A stretch of 64,000 bases of DNA, taken from NCBI RefSeq assembly GCF_040905785.1, contig NZ_JBBDQW010000069.1, positions 26,631-90,630 of the forward strand, written 5' to 3'. The notes below the pieces were generated by a model. It worked only from the letters and a program-made list of their open reading frames with translations. It searched no databases and was not told where the DNA came from. This document shows, piece after piece, positions 15,859 to 24,902 of the stretch. Position 1 is the first letter of the stretch, and each line of letters starts with the position of its first letter. The stretch comes from Tistlia sp040905785. Lineage in GTDB: Bacteria > Pseudomonadota > Alphaproteobacteria > Kiloniellales > DSM-21159. Both the position numbers and the translations under genes were made by a program.

Positions 15859-16049
15859 CGGGTTCCTCTGGGCTGGGGCCGCTCGTGGGGGCGAGCGCCC
15901 GGTGAAGGGTCTGCCTGTAGGACGCCGGCGCGCCGCCGGCGTTCCTTCGCCGGCTGCCCCGCCCAGGCGGCGCGGAACCTTCGCGGCGGAGGAAAGGTTC
16001 TGCGGGCGAGCCCCTCGCCCAGCCTCTCCCCTTGGACAGGAACGAGCCT

Positions 16050-17039
16050 TTGACCGATCGATCCGGCCGCAGTGCCGACCAGCCGGGGAAGATTCCCCCG
16101 CGGGGCTGGCTGCAATCGATCTGGCGGGTCAAGGACGAGATCGGCCGCGACAATATCGGGATCGTCGCCGGCGGCGTCTCCTTCTACGCCTTCCTGGCGA
16201 TCTTCCCGGCGCTCGCCGCGGCCGGCATGATCTGGGGCGCGGTGGCCGATCCCGCCGTGGTCCGCGAGCAGCTCGCCGCCTGGCGCGGGGTCATTCCGCC
16301 GGCCGCCTACGAGATCCTCGACGACCAGCTGACGCAAGTTTCGAGCAGCCCCGCAAATGCCCTCAGCCTCGGCGCCGCCTTCAGCCTGCTGCTGGCGCTC
16401 TGGAGCTCGACCAAGGGCGTGAAGTCGCTGATGGCCGCCATGAACATCGCCTACGGCGAGACCGAGCGGCGCGGCTGGTTCAAGCTCAACCTCGTCGCCC
16501 TGGCGCTGACCGTGGGCGCGATCCTGATGGGCCTGACCGCGATCGCCGCGGTCGCCGTCGCACCGGCGCTGCTCGCCTTTCTCGACCTCGGATTCGCCGC
16601 CACGCTGGCGCTCGCCGCACTGCGCTGGGGCGGCATGCTGGTCCTGGTCATGGTCGGCCTCGCCGTTCTCTACCGCTGGGGCCCGTCGCGGCGCGATGCG
16701 CGGCTGTGCTGGGTGACGCCCGGCGCCGTGGTCGCGACCCTGCTGTGGCTGATCGCCTCGGCGGGCTTCTCGATCTATGTCGCGAACTTCGCCAACTACA
16801 ACGAGACCTTCGGCGCGCTCGGCGCGGTGGTCATCCTGCTGATGTGGTTCTGGCTGACCGGCTACGCGATCTGCCTGGGCGCCGAGCTGAACTGCCAGCT
16901 CGAGCTGCAGACCGCGCGCGACACCACGGTCGGTCCCGAGCGGCCCATGGGCGAGCGCGGCGCCTACGCCGCCGACCACGTCGCCGGCGAGCGCTCCGAG
17001 CCGGCGCCGCACGGCCCGGTCGGCGTCAAGCCGGGCTGA
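16050..17039 (+). CDS. YihY/BrkB family membrane protein
   Basis: About 329 residues with six predicted membrane helices. The family signatures VAGGVSFYAFLAIFPALAA and YNETFGALGAVVILLMWFWLTGYAICLGAELN are clear. The family was once called RNase BN, but that activity belongs to another gene; its true role, possibly transport, is unresolved. I prefer the TTG at 16050 (MTDRSGRS) because AGGA sits 8 bases before it; a TTG at 16032 in the same frame has no ribosome site. The C-terminal 60 residues are hydrophilic. Confidence 0.88.
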   Translation: MTDRSGRSADQPGKIPPRGWLQSIWRVKDEIGRDNIGIVAGGVSFYAFLAIFPALAAAGMIWGAVADPAVVREQLAAWRGVIPPAAYEILDDQLTQVSSSPANALSLGAAFSLLLALWSSTKGVKSLMAAMNIAYGETERRGWFKLNLVALALTVGAILMGLTAIAAVAVAPALLAFLDLGFAATLALAALRWGGMLVLVMVGLAVLYRWGPSRRDARLCWVTPGAVVATLLWLIASAGFSIYVANFANYNETFGALGAVVILLMWFWLTGYAICLGAELNCQLELQTARDTTVGPERPMGERGAYAADHVAGERSEPAPHGPVGVKPG

Positions 17040-17045
17040 GGTGGT

Positions 17046-19397
17046 TTACCGCTCCGGCAACGCATAGGCGATGATCCAGTCCCCGGCCTTGGTGTCGACC
17101 GAGCCGTGGCCGCCTGCGACGGCGAGGACGTATTGCCGGCCGTCGGCGCCGCGGTAGCTCATCGGCGTCGCCTGGCCGCCGGCCGGCAGGCGGGCACGCC
17201 AGAGCTCGGCCCCGTCGGTCACCTCGTAGGCGCGCAGGTAGTAGTCCAGGGTCCCGCTCATGAAGGCCAGGCCGCTGGCGGTGATTATCGGGCCGCCGAG
17301 CGAGGGCACGCCGAGCTCGAAGGGCAGGGGCAGCGGCGAGAGGTCGCGGATCGTGCCGTTGCGGTGCTGCCAGACGGTCTCGCCGGTCTCAAGGTCGATA
17401 CCGGCGATGGTGCCCCAGGGCGGCGCGTGACAGGGCACGCGCAAGCCGAGCGGCGAGGTGAAGGGCGCCATGGCGGCGGCGAAGGGCGCCCCGTAGTTCT
17501 CGTTGAGCCCCGGCGCGCCGTCGGAGACGTAGTTGGTCGTCTCGTCGGCACGCTCGATCAGTCGCGTGGTGAAGGCGAAGTAGACCGGCGTCGCAACGAT
17601 CACCTGGCGCAGCGGGTCGATCGCGACGCCGCCCCAGTTGAAGGAGCCGAAGTTGCCGGGATACACGATCGTGCCCTGGGTCGAGGGCGGCGTGTAACGA
17701 CCCTCGTAGCGCAGCTGCCGGAAGGCGATGCGGCAGGCCAGCTGGTCGAAGGGCGTGAGGCCCCACATGTCACGCTCGTCGAGCGGCGGCGGGTTGAAGG
17801 AGATCGCCGAGACGGGCTGGGTCTCGGCCGTGAAGTCGCCCGCCGCGGCCCCCTGTGGCGCCGGCACTTCGGTGACCGGCAGGATCGGCTCGCCGGTCCG
17901 CCGGTCCAGGACGAAGATCTCGCCCTGCTTGGTCGCCTGGACCAGCGCCGGCACCGTCTCGCCGCCGCGCTGCAGGTCGACGAGCTGCGGCTGCGCCGGC
18001 ACGTCCATGTCCCAGAGGTCGTGGTGCACGGTCTGGAAGACCCAGCGGACCTCGCCGGTCGCCAGGTCGAGGGCGGTGACCGAGGAGGAGAAGCGCTCGG
18101 TCTCGGGCGTACGATCGCCGCCCCACTGGTCGGGCGGCGCGTTGCCGAGCGGCAGGTAGACCAAGCCGAGCTCGGCGTCGACGCTGAGGGGCGCCCAGGC
18201 GTTCGGCGAGTTGGCCGTGTAGGTCTCGCCCTCGGCGATCGGCTCGATCGCCTCGGGATTGCCCGGGTCGAAGTTCCAGACCAGGGCGCCGCTGACCGCG
18301 TCGTAGGCACGGATCGCGCCCGAGGGATCGTTGACCGAGACGTTGTCGTTGACCGCGCCGCCGATCACCACCAGGCCCTCGGCCACGGCCGGCGGCGAGG
18401 TCGAGTAGTAGAAGCCCGCCTTGACGTTCGGCATGTTGGCCCAGAGGTCGACCGCACCCTCCTCGCCGAAGCCCGGGCAGGGCTGGCCGCTGGAGGCGTC
18501 GAGGGCGAAGAGCCGCGCGTCCGCCGTCGGCAGGTAGATGCGCGCCGGGCAGGCCGTGCCGTCGGGCAGGTTCGGCGGTTCGTAGTAGGAGACGCCGCGG
18601 CAGGTCTGGTGCTGGCGGTCGCTGTTCTTGTCGGCCCCTGGGTCGAAGCGCCAGCGCTCGGCGCCGGTCACGGGATCGAGGGCGATGGCGATCGAATGGG
18701 GCGTGCAGATATAGAGCGTGTCGCCGACCTTGATCGGCGTCACCTCGTAGGTCGTCTCCACGGGATCGCCGGGGCCGCGCAGGTCGCCGGTGCGGTACGA
18801 CCAGGCCTGCTCCAGCTCGGTCACGTTGGCCGGCGTGATCTCCGCCAGCGGCACGTAGCGGTTGCCGCCCGGCGTGCGGCCGTAGTGCGGCCAGTCGGCC
18901 TCTGGAATGCCCTCGGCGAGCGCGCGCCCCGAGGCCGCTTCGGCCTGCCGCTCGGGCAGGCTGCCGCGGATGCCCCAATCGTCGGTGGCGAGGGCGTAGA
19001 CGCCGACGCCGAGCGCGGCGACCACCGCCAGGGCGAGCGGCAGCCCGGCCGCCGACAGGGCCCCCGGCCGCGGCGCCTGCTCGCTGCGGCGCAGGCGGCC
19101 GGCGACCCAGGGCATCAGCAGCCACAGGCCGATCAGCGCGATGACGTCGCCGCGCGGCGCCAGCTGCCACCAGTCGAAGCCGACCTCCCAGACCGCCCAG
19201 GCCAGCGAGCCCGCGACAACCAGCGCGAAGACCCAGAGCGCCGCCGGCCGCCGCGCGAACAGCAGCCCGGCGGTGACCAGGAAGCCGAGTCCGGCGGCCA
19301 GGTAGTAGGGCGATCCGCCGAGCAGGAGGAGCCAGAGGCCGCCGCCGAGCAGGCCGAGCCCGAGCAGCGCGATGACGAGTGCCGTGCCGACGACCAT
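17046..19397 (-). CDS. gcd: Membrane-bound PQQ-dependent glucose dehydrogenase
   Basis: A 783-residue quinoprotein close to the usual Gcd length of about 800. Residues 1-140 carry five membrane helices that bind ubiquinone. The periplasmic propeller begins near DWPHYGRTPGGNRYVPLAEI and contains repeated ALD..TG blade motifs, DKNSDRQHQTCRGVSYYE and FNWGGVAIDP. It oxidises aldoses such as glucose to the lactone, passing electrons to quinone. The start at 19397 has AAAGGGG upstream; the frame opens further but runs through the tRNA gene. No PQQ synthesis genes are in the window. Confidence 0.93.
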   Translation of the reverse strand: MVVGTALVIALLGLGLLGGGLWLLLLGGSPYYLAAGLGFLVTAGLLFARRPAALWVFALVVAGSLAWAVWEVGFDWWQLAPRGDVIALIGLWLLMPWVAGRLRRSEQAPRPGALSAAGLPLALAVVAALGVGVYALATDDWGIRGSLPERQAEAASGRALAEGIPEADWPHYGRTPGGNRYVPLAEITPANVTELEQAWSYRTGDLRGPGDPVETTYEVTPIKVGDTLYICTPHSIAIALDPVTGAERWRFDPGADKNSDRQHQTCRGVSYYEPPNLPDGTACPARIYLPTADARLFALDASSGQPCPGFGEEGAVDLWANMPNVKAGFYYSTSPPAVAEGLVVIGGAVNDNVSVNDPSGAIRAYDAVSGALVWNFDPGNPEAIEPIAEGETYTANSPNAWAPLSVDAELGLVYLPLGNAPPDQWGGDRTPETERFSSSVTALDLATGEVRWVFQTVHHDLWDMDVPAQPQLVDLQRGGETVPALVQATKQGEIFVLDRRTGEPILPVTEVPAPQGAAAGDFTAETQPVSAISFNPPPLDERDMWGLTPFDQLACRIAFRQLRYEGRYTPPSTQGTIVYPGNFGSFNWGGVAIDPLRQVIVATPVYFAFTTRLIERADETTNYVSDGAPGLNENYGAPFAAAMAPFTSPLGLRVPCHAPPWGTIAGIDLETGETVWQHRNGTIRDLSPLPLPFELGVPSLGGPIITASGLAFMSGTLDYYLRAYEVTDGAELWRARLPAGGQATPMSYRGADGRQYVLAVAGGHGSVDTKAGDWIIAYALPER

Positions 19398-19481
19398 AAT
19401 GCCCCTTTCCGCGTGCAATCCTTGCACGAGACCAACCGGCGGGGCTGCCGCTTGGTTCCGCCCGCAAGCGGCAGGAGGCGC

Positions 19482-19570
19482 TGGTGGCCGCGGCCGGACT
19501 CGAACCGGCACTCGCGTTACCGCGAAGCAGATTTTAAGTCTGCTGTGTCTACCGATTCCACCACGCGGCC
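19482..19570 (-). tRNA. tRNA-Leu (UAA anticodon)
   Basis: Read on the minus strand, a 7-bp acceptor stem (GGCCGCG/CGCGGCC), a GCAGA/TCTGC anticodon stem with loop CTTAAAA, a long variable arm and GGTTCGAGTCC in the T arm form a class II tRNA with encoded CCA. The anticodon is TAA, so it reads UUA, a very rare codon in so GC-rich a genome. Confidence 0.95.
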
Positions 19571-19743
19571 CCAGGACCGCCCGGACGACAAGAGGCGGGC
19601 GGTCGGCTTCCTTGTGCAACGGCGGCGGACCGGAGCGCAAGCGGGGCGAGCCATGCCACAGTCCCCTGTCGGTCCGGAGCGGCTTCCGCAGCGCCGGCGG
19701 CTTCGCTAGGCTGGCGGCCGGTCCACCGCCGGGAGCCGCCGCC

Positions 19744-20685
19744 ATGCCAGACAGCCTGCAACAGCCCGAGCCGCAGGACGAGACCGTCTTCCCGCCGGGC
19801 GTCTGTTTCATCGACGGCGCCTACACCTCGATGGACCAGGCCAGGATCCCGGTGCTCGACTGGGGCTTCCTGCGCTCGGACGCGACCTACGACGTGGTCC
19901 ACGTCTGGCAGGGCCGCTTCTTCCGGCTCGACGCCCACGTCGAGCGCTTCCTGAACTCCGTGGCCTCGCTGCGCATGACGCTGCCGGTCGGGCGCGCCGA
20001 GCTGGAGCGCATCCTGCACACCCTGGTCGCCAAGGCCGGCTTCCGGGACGCCTACGTCGAGATGGTCTGCACCCGCGGCCACTCGCCGACCTTCAGCCGC
20101 GACCCGCGCGAGGCGCGCAACCGCTTCTTCGCCTTCGCCATCCCCTTCGGCTGGATCGCCAGCGAGGAGCAGCGCGCCCGCGGCCTCGACGTCCACATCG
20201 CCGCGATCCCGCGGATCTCGCCCGAATCGGTCGACCCCACGGTCAAGAACTACCACTGGCTCGACCTGGTCATGGGCCTCTACGCCGCCTACGACGCCGG
20301 CCGCGAGAACGTCGTGCTGACCGACGGCGCCGGCAACGTCACCGAAGGGCCGGGCTTCAACCTCTTCGCGGTCAAGGACGGCCGGGCGACGACGCCGGGC
20401 CGGGGCGTGCTGCAGGGCGTCACCCGCCGCACCGCCCTGGAGCTCTGCGCCGAGCTCGGCATCCCGGCCGAGGCGGCGCCCCTGTCGGTAGAGGCGCTGA
20501 AGGCCAGCGACGAGATCTTCCTGACCTCGACCGCCGGCGGCCCGATGCCGATCACCCGCCTCGACGGCCAGCCGGTCGGCGACGGCCGGCCGGGCCCGAT
20601 CACCGCGAAGGTGACGGCACTCTACTGGGACAAGCACGGGGACCCGGCCTGGAGCACGGCGGTCGACTATTCGCTGGCGGGGTAG
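19744..20685 (+). CDS. Class IV PLP-dependent aminotransferase, (R)-amine transaminase/BCAT-like
   Basis: This 313-residue fold-type IV enzyme starts at ATG 19744 (MPDSLQQPEPQ); the frame upstream crosses the tRNA. The PLP lysine lies in DPTVKNYHW. LDWGFLRSDATYDVVHVW, TRGHSPTFSRD, EGPGFN and TPGRGVLQGVTRRT follow the order of motifs in (R)-selective amine transaminases such as ATA-117 more closely than ordinary BCATs. That resemblance is from memory and the substrate is open: D-amino acid, branched-chain amino acid or amine. It is a single gene, with REP-like repeats after it. Confidence 0.85.
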   Translation: MPDSLQQPEPQDETVFPPGVCFIDGAYTSMDQARIPVLDWGFLRSDATYDVVHVWQGRFFRLDAHVERFLNSVASLRMTLPVGRAELERILHTLVAKAGFRDAYVEMVCTRGHSPTFSRDPREARNRFFAFAIPFGWIASEEQRARGLDVHIAAIPRISPESVDPTVKNYHWLDLVMGLYAAYDAGRENVVLTDGAGNVTEGPGFNLFAVKDGRATTPGRGVLQGVTRRTALELCAELGIPAEAAPLSVEALKASDEIFLTSTAGGPMPITRLDGQPVGDGRPGPITAKVTALYWDKHGDPAWSTAVDYSLAG

Positions 20686-20723
20686 GGCGGAGGTCCCGCC
20701 CACTCGCACCCGATCACGCTTCG

Positions 20724-20801
20724 TGGTTCGACAGGCTCACCATGAAGCACGACCTGACGCATGCGCGAACCCATCCGTCGCTTCATGGTGAGCCTGTCGA
20801 A
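20724..20801. repeat. Inverted pair of REP-like elements
   Basis: A + copy (20724-20748) and a - copy (20773-20801) lie 24 bp apart between the convergent aminotransferase and ankyrin genes. The second copy is clipped at its end (GTCGAACC then GAGCGG). Confidence 0.85.
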
Positions 20802-20846
20802 CCGAGCGGAGCTCGGCGCGTAGCGCGAAGCGTGGCGCGCGAAGCC

Positions 20847-22034
20847 CTACTCCCGCGCCCCGGCCTCCCTCAGCAGCTTCACGATGTCGTCGGCGCCGAC
20901 CATGCGGGCGGCCTCGAGGGCGGTCCAGCCGTCGTCGGCGACGCGGTTGGGGTCGGCGCCGGCTTCGAGCAGCAGCGCGACGCCGGAGGGAAACCAGTTG
21001 TTGGCGGCGAACATGAGCGCGGTGTTGCCCTGGTCGTCGGCGCTGTCGGCGGGTGCGCCGGCGGCCAGCAGGCGGGCCAGCAGGCGCGCGTCGCCGGCGC
21101 GCGCGGCGGCGACGACCGGCGGGCGGCCGCCGGGACCCGGGGCCTCGGCGTCGGCGCCGAGCTCGATCAGGACCGCGACCGTCTCGAAGTCGTTCTGGCG
21201 TATCGCGGCGATCAGCGGCGTCAGCCCGGCGGCATCGCGCACCTCGAGGTCGGCGCCGGCTTCGGCCAGGGCGCGGAGCGCCGCCGGGCGGCCCTGGATC
21301 GCGGCGCGCATCAGTGCGGTCTCGCCGCGCTCCGTGCGCGCCTCCAGCAGGGCGCCGTTCGAGAGCAGCAGGCCGAGGGCGTCGGCATGGCCGCGGTCGG
21401 CGGCGGCGATCAGCGCCGTGGTGCCGTCCCTGGCGGCGGCGGCCGGGTCGGCGCCGGCGACCAGCAGCTCGGCCAGGATCGGCAGGGGGTCGGCGGAGAA
21501 GGCGCCGTTGATCAGCGGCGTGTTGGCGTCGGACCGGTCGCGGGCGTCGGGCTCGGCGCCGGCGGCGACCAGCTGCGCCACCAGCAGCCCATGGCCGCGC
21601 CGCGCCGCGAGCAGCAGCGGCGTGTTGCCGTGGTCGGCCTCCCGCGCCTCGAGCGGCGCCGCGGCCGCGATCAGCACCTCGGCGACGCTCGGCCAGCCGT
21701 GGTAGGCGGCATAGTGCAGGGCGGTCCAGCCGTCGTCGGGCGTCGCCTCGCCCGGATCGACGCCGCGCTCGAGCAGCAGGGCCGCGACCTTGGCGGCGTT
21801 CGCCTCGGCGGCGCGCAGCAGCGGCGTGCGGCCTCGCGGATCGCGGACCGCCGGCGAGGCGCCTCGCTCGAGCGCGAAGGCCGCCATCTCGGCGTCGTCG
21901 ATCTCCGCGGCCCGGTAGAGCATCAGGTCGGGCGCCGACTGCGCGGCGGCCGGGACCGTCGAGGCGGGAAGGGCCAGGGGCAGCGCGAGCAGCAGCAGGC
22001 CGGCCAGCGCCGCTGCCGCCCGCACCGCGGTCAC
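20847..22034 (-). CDS. Exported ankyrin-repeat protein coupled to formate dehydrogenase
   Basis: This 395-residue protein starts at GTG 22034, which overlaps the fdhA stop as GTGA, implying translational coupling. A signal peptide (hydrophobic residues 4-30, ending PAAAQSAPD) predicts a periplasmic product. Around ten ankyrin repeats follow, visible as recurring GxTALxxA and LLxAGADP elements, for example DDGWTALHYAAYHG and QGNTALMFAANN. Ankyrin domains bind proteins; no catalytic domain is present. Why a secreted scaffold should be tied to a cytoplasmic formate dehydrogenase is not apparent. Confidence 0.85.
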   Translation of the reverse strand: MTAVRAAAALAGLLLLALPLALPASTVPAAAQSAPDLMLYRAAEIDDAEMAAFALERGASPAVRDPRGRTPLLRAAEANAAKVAALLLERGVDPGEATPDDGWTALHYAAYHGWPSVAEVLIAAAAPLEAREADHGNTPLLLAARRGHGLLVAQLVAAGAEPDARDRSDANTPLINGAFSADPLPILAELLVAGADPAAAARDGTTALIAAADRGHADALGLLLSNGALLEARTERGETALMRAAIQGRPAALRALAEAGADLEVRDAAGLTPLIAAIRQNDFETVAVLIELGADAEAPGPGGRPPVVAAARAGDARLLARLLAAGAPADSADDQGNTALMFAANNWFPSGVALLLEAGADPNRVADDGWTALEAARMVGADDIVKLLREAGARE

Positions 22035-24799
22035 TCCGCCGCCGCGGCCTGGCCGGCGGGCTCGAGCCTGGCGGCGCAGAACTTGAACTCGGGAATCTTG
22101 CCGTAGGGGTCGAGCTGCGGGTTGGTCAGCACGTTGGCCGCCGCCTCGGCGAAGCAGAAGGGAATGAAGATCAGCCCGTCGGGCACGTCGCGGTCGGCGC
22201 GCAGGATCAGCTCGATCGAACCGCGCCGGGTCGTCACGCGCACCTCCTGGCCGGCCCGGTAGCCCTTGCGCTCCATCTCGCGCGGGTTCATGGACACGAC
22301 CGGCGCCGGCTCGAGCTGGTCGAGGACGCCGGCGCGCCGAGTCATCGAGCCGGTGTGCCAGTGCTCGAGCAGCCGCCCCGTGGTCAGCACCAGCGGGTAG
22401 TCGGCGTCGGGGATCTCGTCGGGCGGCACCAGGTCGGCCGGCACGATGCGGCCGCGGCCGTCGGCGGTCGGGAAGCCGCTGGCGAAGATGATCTCGTTGC
22501 CCGGCCGGTCGGGCGCGTCGCAGGGGTAGGTGACGGCGTCCTCGCGCTCCAGGCGCTCCCAGGTGATGTTCTTCAGCGAGGGCATGACCTGGGCCATCTC
22601 GGCGAAGACCTCGTGCGGACCGGCGTAGCTCCAGTCCAGGCCCAGGCGTCGGGCCAGCTCCTGCATGATCCACCAGTCCTGGCGCGTCTCGCCGGGCAGC
22701 GGCACGGCCGGGCGGCCGATCTGCACCTGGCGGTTGGTGTTGGTGTAGCTGCCCACCTTCTCGGCGTGGGCCGAGGCCGGCAGCACGACGTCGGCGTGCC
22801 AGGCGGTCTCGGTCAGGAAGATGTCCTGGACCACCAGGTGCTCCAGGTGCGCCAGCGCCTTGCGGGCGTGGTTCTGGTCGGGGTCAGACATCGCCGGATT
22901 CTCGCCCTGGACGTACATCGCCTTGATCTCGTCGGCGAGGATCGCGTCGATGATCTCGACCACGGTCAGGCCCTTCTTCGGGTCCAGCTCGCTGCCCCAG
23001 AAATCCTCGAAGCGCGCGTGCACCTGGGGATTCTCGACCGACTGGTAGTCCGGGAAGACCATGGGGATGAGGCCGGCGTCGGAGGCGCCCTGGACGTTGT
23101 TCTGGCCGCGCAGCGGGTGCAGGCCGGTTCCGGGGCGGCCGATCTGGCCGGTCGAGAGCGCCAGCGCGATCAGGCAGCGGGCGTTGTCGGTGCCGTGGAC
23201 GTGCTGGCTGACGCCCATGCCCCAGAAGATGAGCGAGCGCTGGGAGCCGGCGTAGAGCCGCGCGACCTCGCGCAGCTCGCCGGCGTCGATGCCGCAGACC
23301 TCGGCCATCTTCTCCGGCGGGAAGTCCTTGACCTTCTCGGCCAGCGCCTCGAAGCCGCTGACGTGGGCCTGGACGTACTGGCGGTCGTAGAGCCCCTCCT
23401 CGACGATGACGTGGAGCAGGGCGTTCAGCAGGGCGACGTCGGTGCCCGGCTTGAACTGCAGCGTGTGGGTCGCGTAGCGCGACAGGTTCTGGCGCCGCGG
23501 GTCCATGACCACCAGCTTGGCGCCGCGCTTGGCCGCCTGCTTGATGTAGGTCGCCGCGACCGGATGGTTCTGCGCCGGCCGCGCGCCGATCACGACGATG
23601 CACTCGGCGTCGCCGGCGGCGGTGAAGGGCGCGGTCACGGCGCCCGAGCCGATGCCCTCCATCAGGGCGGCGACCGAGGAGGCGTGGCAGAGCCGCGTGC
23701 AGTGGTCGACGTTGTTGCTGTGGAAGGCGGTGCGGATCAGCTTCTGGAAGAGATAGGCCTCCTCGTTGCTGCCCTTGGCCGAGCCGAAGCCGGCCAGGCC
23801 TTTCGGCCCCTCGCGCTCGAAGACCGCCTTCAGACCGACGGCGGCGCGGTCCAGCGCCTCCTCCCAGCTCGCCTCGCGGAAGTGCGTCCAGGGATTGGCC
23901 GGGTCGACCTGGTCGTCGCCCCGCTTGGGCGCGTCGTCGCGCCGGACCAGCGGCCGGGTCAGGCGGTGCGGGTGCTCGATGTAGTCCCAGCCGAAGCGGC
24001 CCTTGACGCAGAGCCGGTTCTGGTTGGCCGGGCCGTTGCGCCCGTCGATCTGGACGATACGGTCGTCCTTGACGCCGACCTTGGTCTGGCAGCCGACGCC
24101 GCAGTAGGGGCAGAGGCTGTCAACCGTGCGGTCCGGGAAGACCTGCCGGGTGCCGGCGGCGTCGAGCAGGTTGGCCTCCATCAGCGCACCGGTCGGGCAG
24201 GCCTGGACGCACTCGCCGCAGGCGACGCAGGTCGAGTCGCCCATGGGATCGTCGAAGTCGAAGACGACCTTGGCGCCGTGGCCGCGGTAGGCCATGCCGA
24301 TGACGTCGTTGACCTGGACCTCGCGGCAGGCGCGGACGCAGAGATTGCAGTGGATGCAGGCGTCCAGGTTGACCGCCATCGCCGGGTGGCTGGCGTCGGG
24401 CGCCGTCGAGGTACGGCGCGGGAAGCGGCTCGCGGCGACGCCGACCCGGTCGGCCCAGGACCAGAACTTGCTCTCGGGATCGTGCGCCGTGGCGCGCGCC
24501 GGCTGGTCGGCGACCAGCAGCTCGAAGACCAGCGCGCGCGCCTTCGCCGCCCGCTCGCTCGCGGTCTTGACGACCATCCCCGGCGCCGGCGCGCGGATGC
24601 AGGAGGCGGCGAGCACGCGCTCGCCCTCGACCTCGACCATGCAGGCCCGGCAGTTGCCGTCCGGGCGGTAGCCCGGCTCCGGGCTGTGGCAGAGGTGCGG
24701 GATCTCGAGGCCGCGGCGCGCCGCGACCTGCCAGATCGTCTCGCCGGGCAGCGCCTCGACGGTCTCGCCGTTCAGGGTGAACTCGATGGTCTCTGTCAT
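22031..24799 (-). CDS. fdhA: NAD-dependent formate dehydrogenase, alpha subunit (molybdopterin, Fe-S)
   Basis: A 922-residue catalytic subunit in the FdsA/Fdh1A size range. An N-terminal 2Fe-2S domain (CHSPEPGYRPDGNCRAC) is followed by two 4Fe-4S motifs (CIHCNLCVRAC, CVACGECVQACP) and the Moco-domain cluster CPYCGVGC near residue 230. The molybdenum-ligand cysteine is in HCTRLCHAS, so this is a cysteine, not selenocysteine, enzyme. It oxidises formate to CO2 and passes electrons to the beta subunit encoded just upstream. No FdhD-type sulfurtransferase gene is adjacent. Confidence 0.95.
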   Translation of the reverse strand: MTETIEFTLNGETVEALPGETIWQVAARRGLEIPHLCHSPEPGYRPDGNCRACMVEVEGERVLAASCIRAPAPGMVVKTASERAAKARALVFELLVADQPARATAHDPESKFWSWADRVGVAASRFPRRTSTAPDASHPAMAVNLDACIHCNLCVRACREVQVNDVIGMAYRGHGAKVVFDFDDPMGDSTCVACGECVQACPTGALMEANLLDAAGTRQVFPDRTVDSLCPYCGVGCQTKVGVKDDRIVQIDGRNGPANQNRLCVKGRFGWDYIEHPHRLTRPLVRRDDAPKRGDDQVDPANPWTHFREASWEEALDRAAVGLKAVFEREGPKGLAGFGSAKGSNEEAYLFQKLIRTAFHSNNVDHCTRLCHASSVAALMEGIGSGAVTAPFTAAGDAECIVVIGARPAQNHPVAATYIKQAAKRGAKLVVMDPRRQNLSRYATHTLQFKPGTDVALLNALLHVIVEEGLYDRQYVQAHVSGFEALAEKVKDFPPEKMAEVCGIDAGELREVARLYAGSQRSLIFWGMGVSQHVHGTDNARCLIALALSTGQIGRPGTGLHPLRGQNNVQGASDAGLIPMVFPDYQSVENPQVHARFEDFWGSELDPKKGLTVVEIIDAILADEIKAMYVQGENPAMSDPDQNHARKALAHLEHLVVQDIFLTETAWHADVVLPASAHAEKVGSYTNTNRQVQIGRPAVPLPGETRQDWWIMQELARRLGLDWSYAGPHEVFAEMAQVMPSLKNITWERLEREDAVTYPCDAPDRPGNEIIFASGFPTADGRGRIVPADLVPPDEIPDADYPLVLTTGRLLEHWHTGSMTRRAGVLDQLEPAPVVSMNPREMERKGYRAGQEVRVTTRRGSIELILRADRDVPDGLIFIPFCFAEAAANVLTNPQLDPYGKIPEFKFCAARLEPAGQAAAAE

Positions 24800-24902
24800 C
24801 GCCAGCCGGGCCCTTCGCCTTGGCGCCGCGGGCCTGCCGCGGCATCGCTCATTCTAACGCCTGAAGCCGCCGGGCTTCACGCCCGTGCGGATCAGGGACT
24901 TC

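Noticed and set aside
16032..16049. TTG at 16032 as the start of the YihY/BrkB gene
   Set aside because: No ribosome site precedes it, whereas AGGA is well placed before TTG 16050.
19482..19570. tRNA-Leu as an integration site for a mobile island
   Set aside because: No integrase, direct repeat of the tRNA end or foreign-looking block is next to it.
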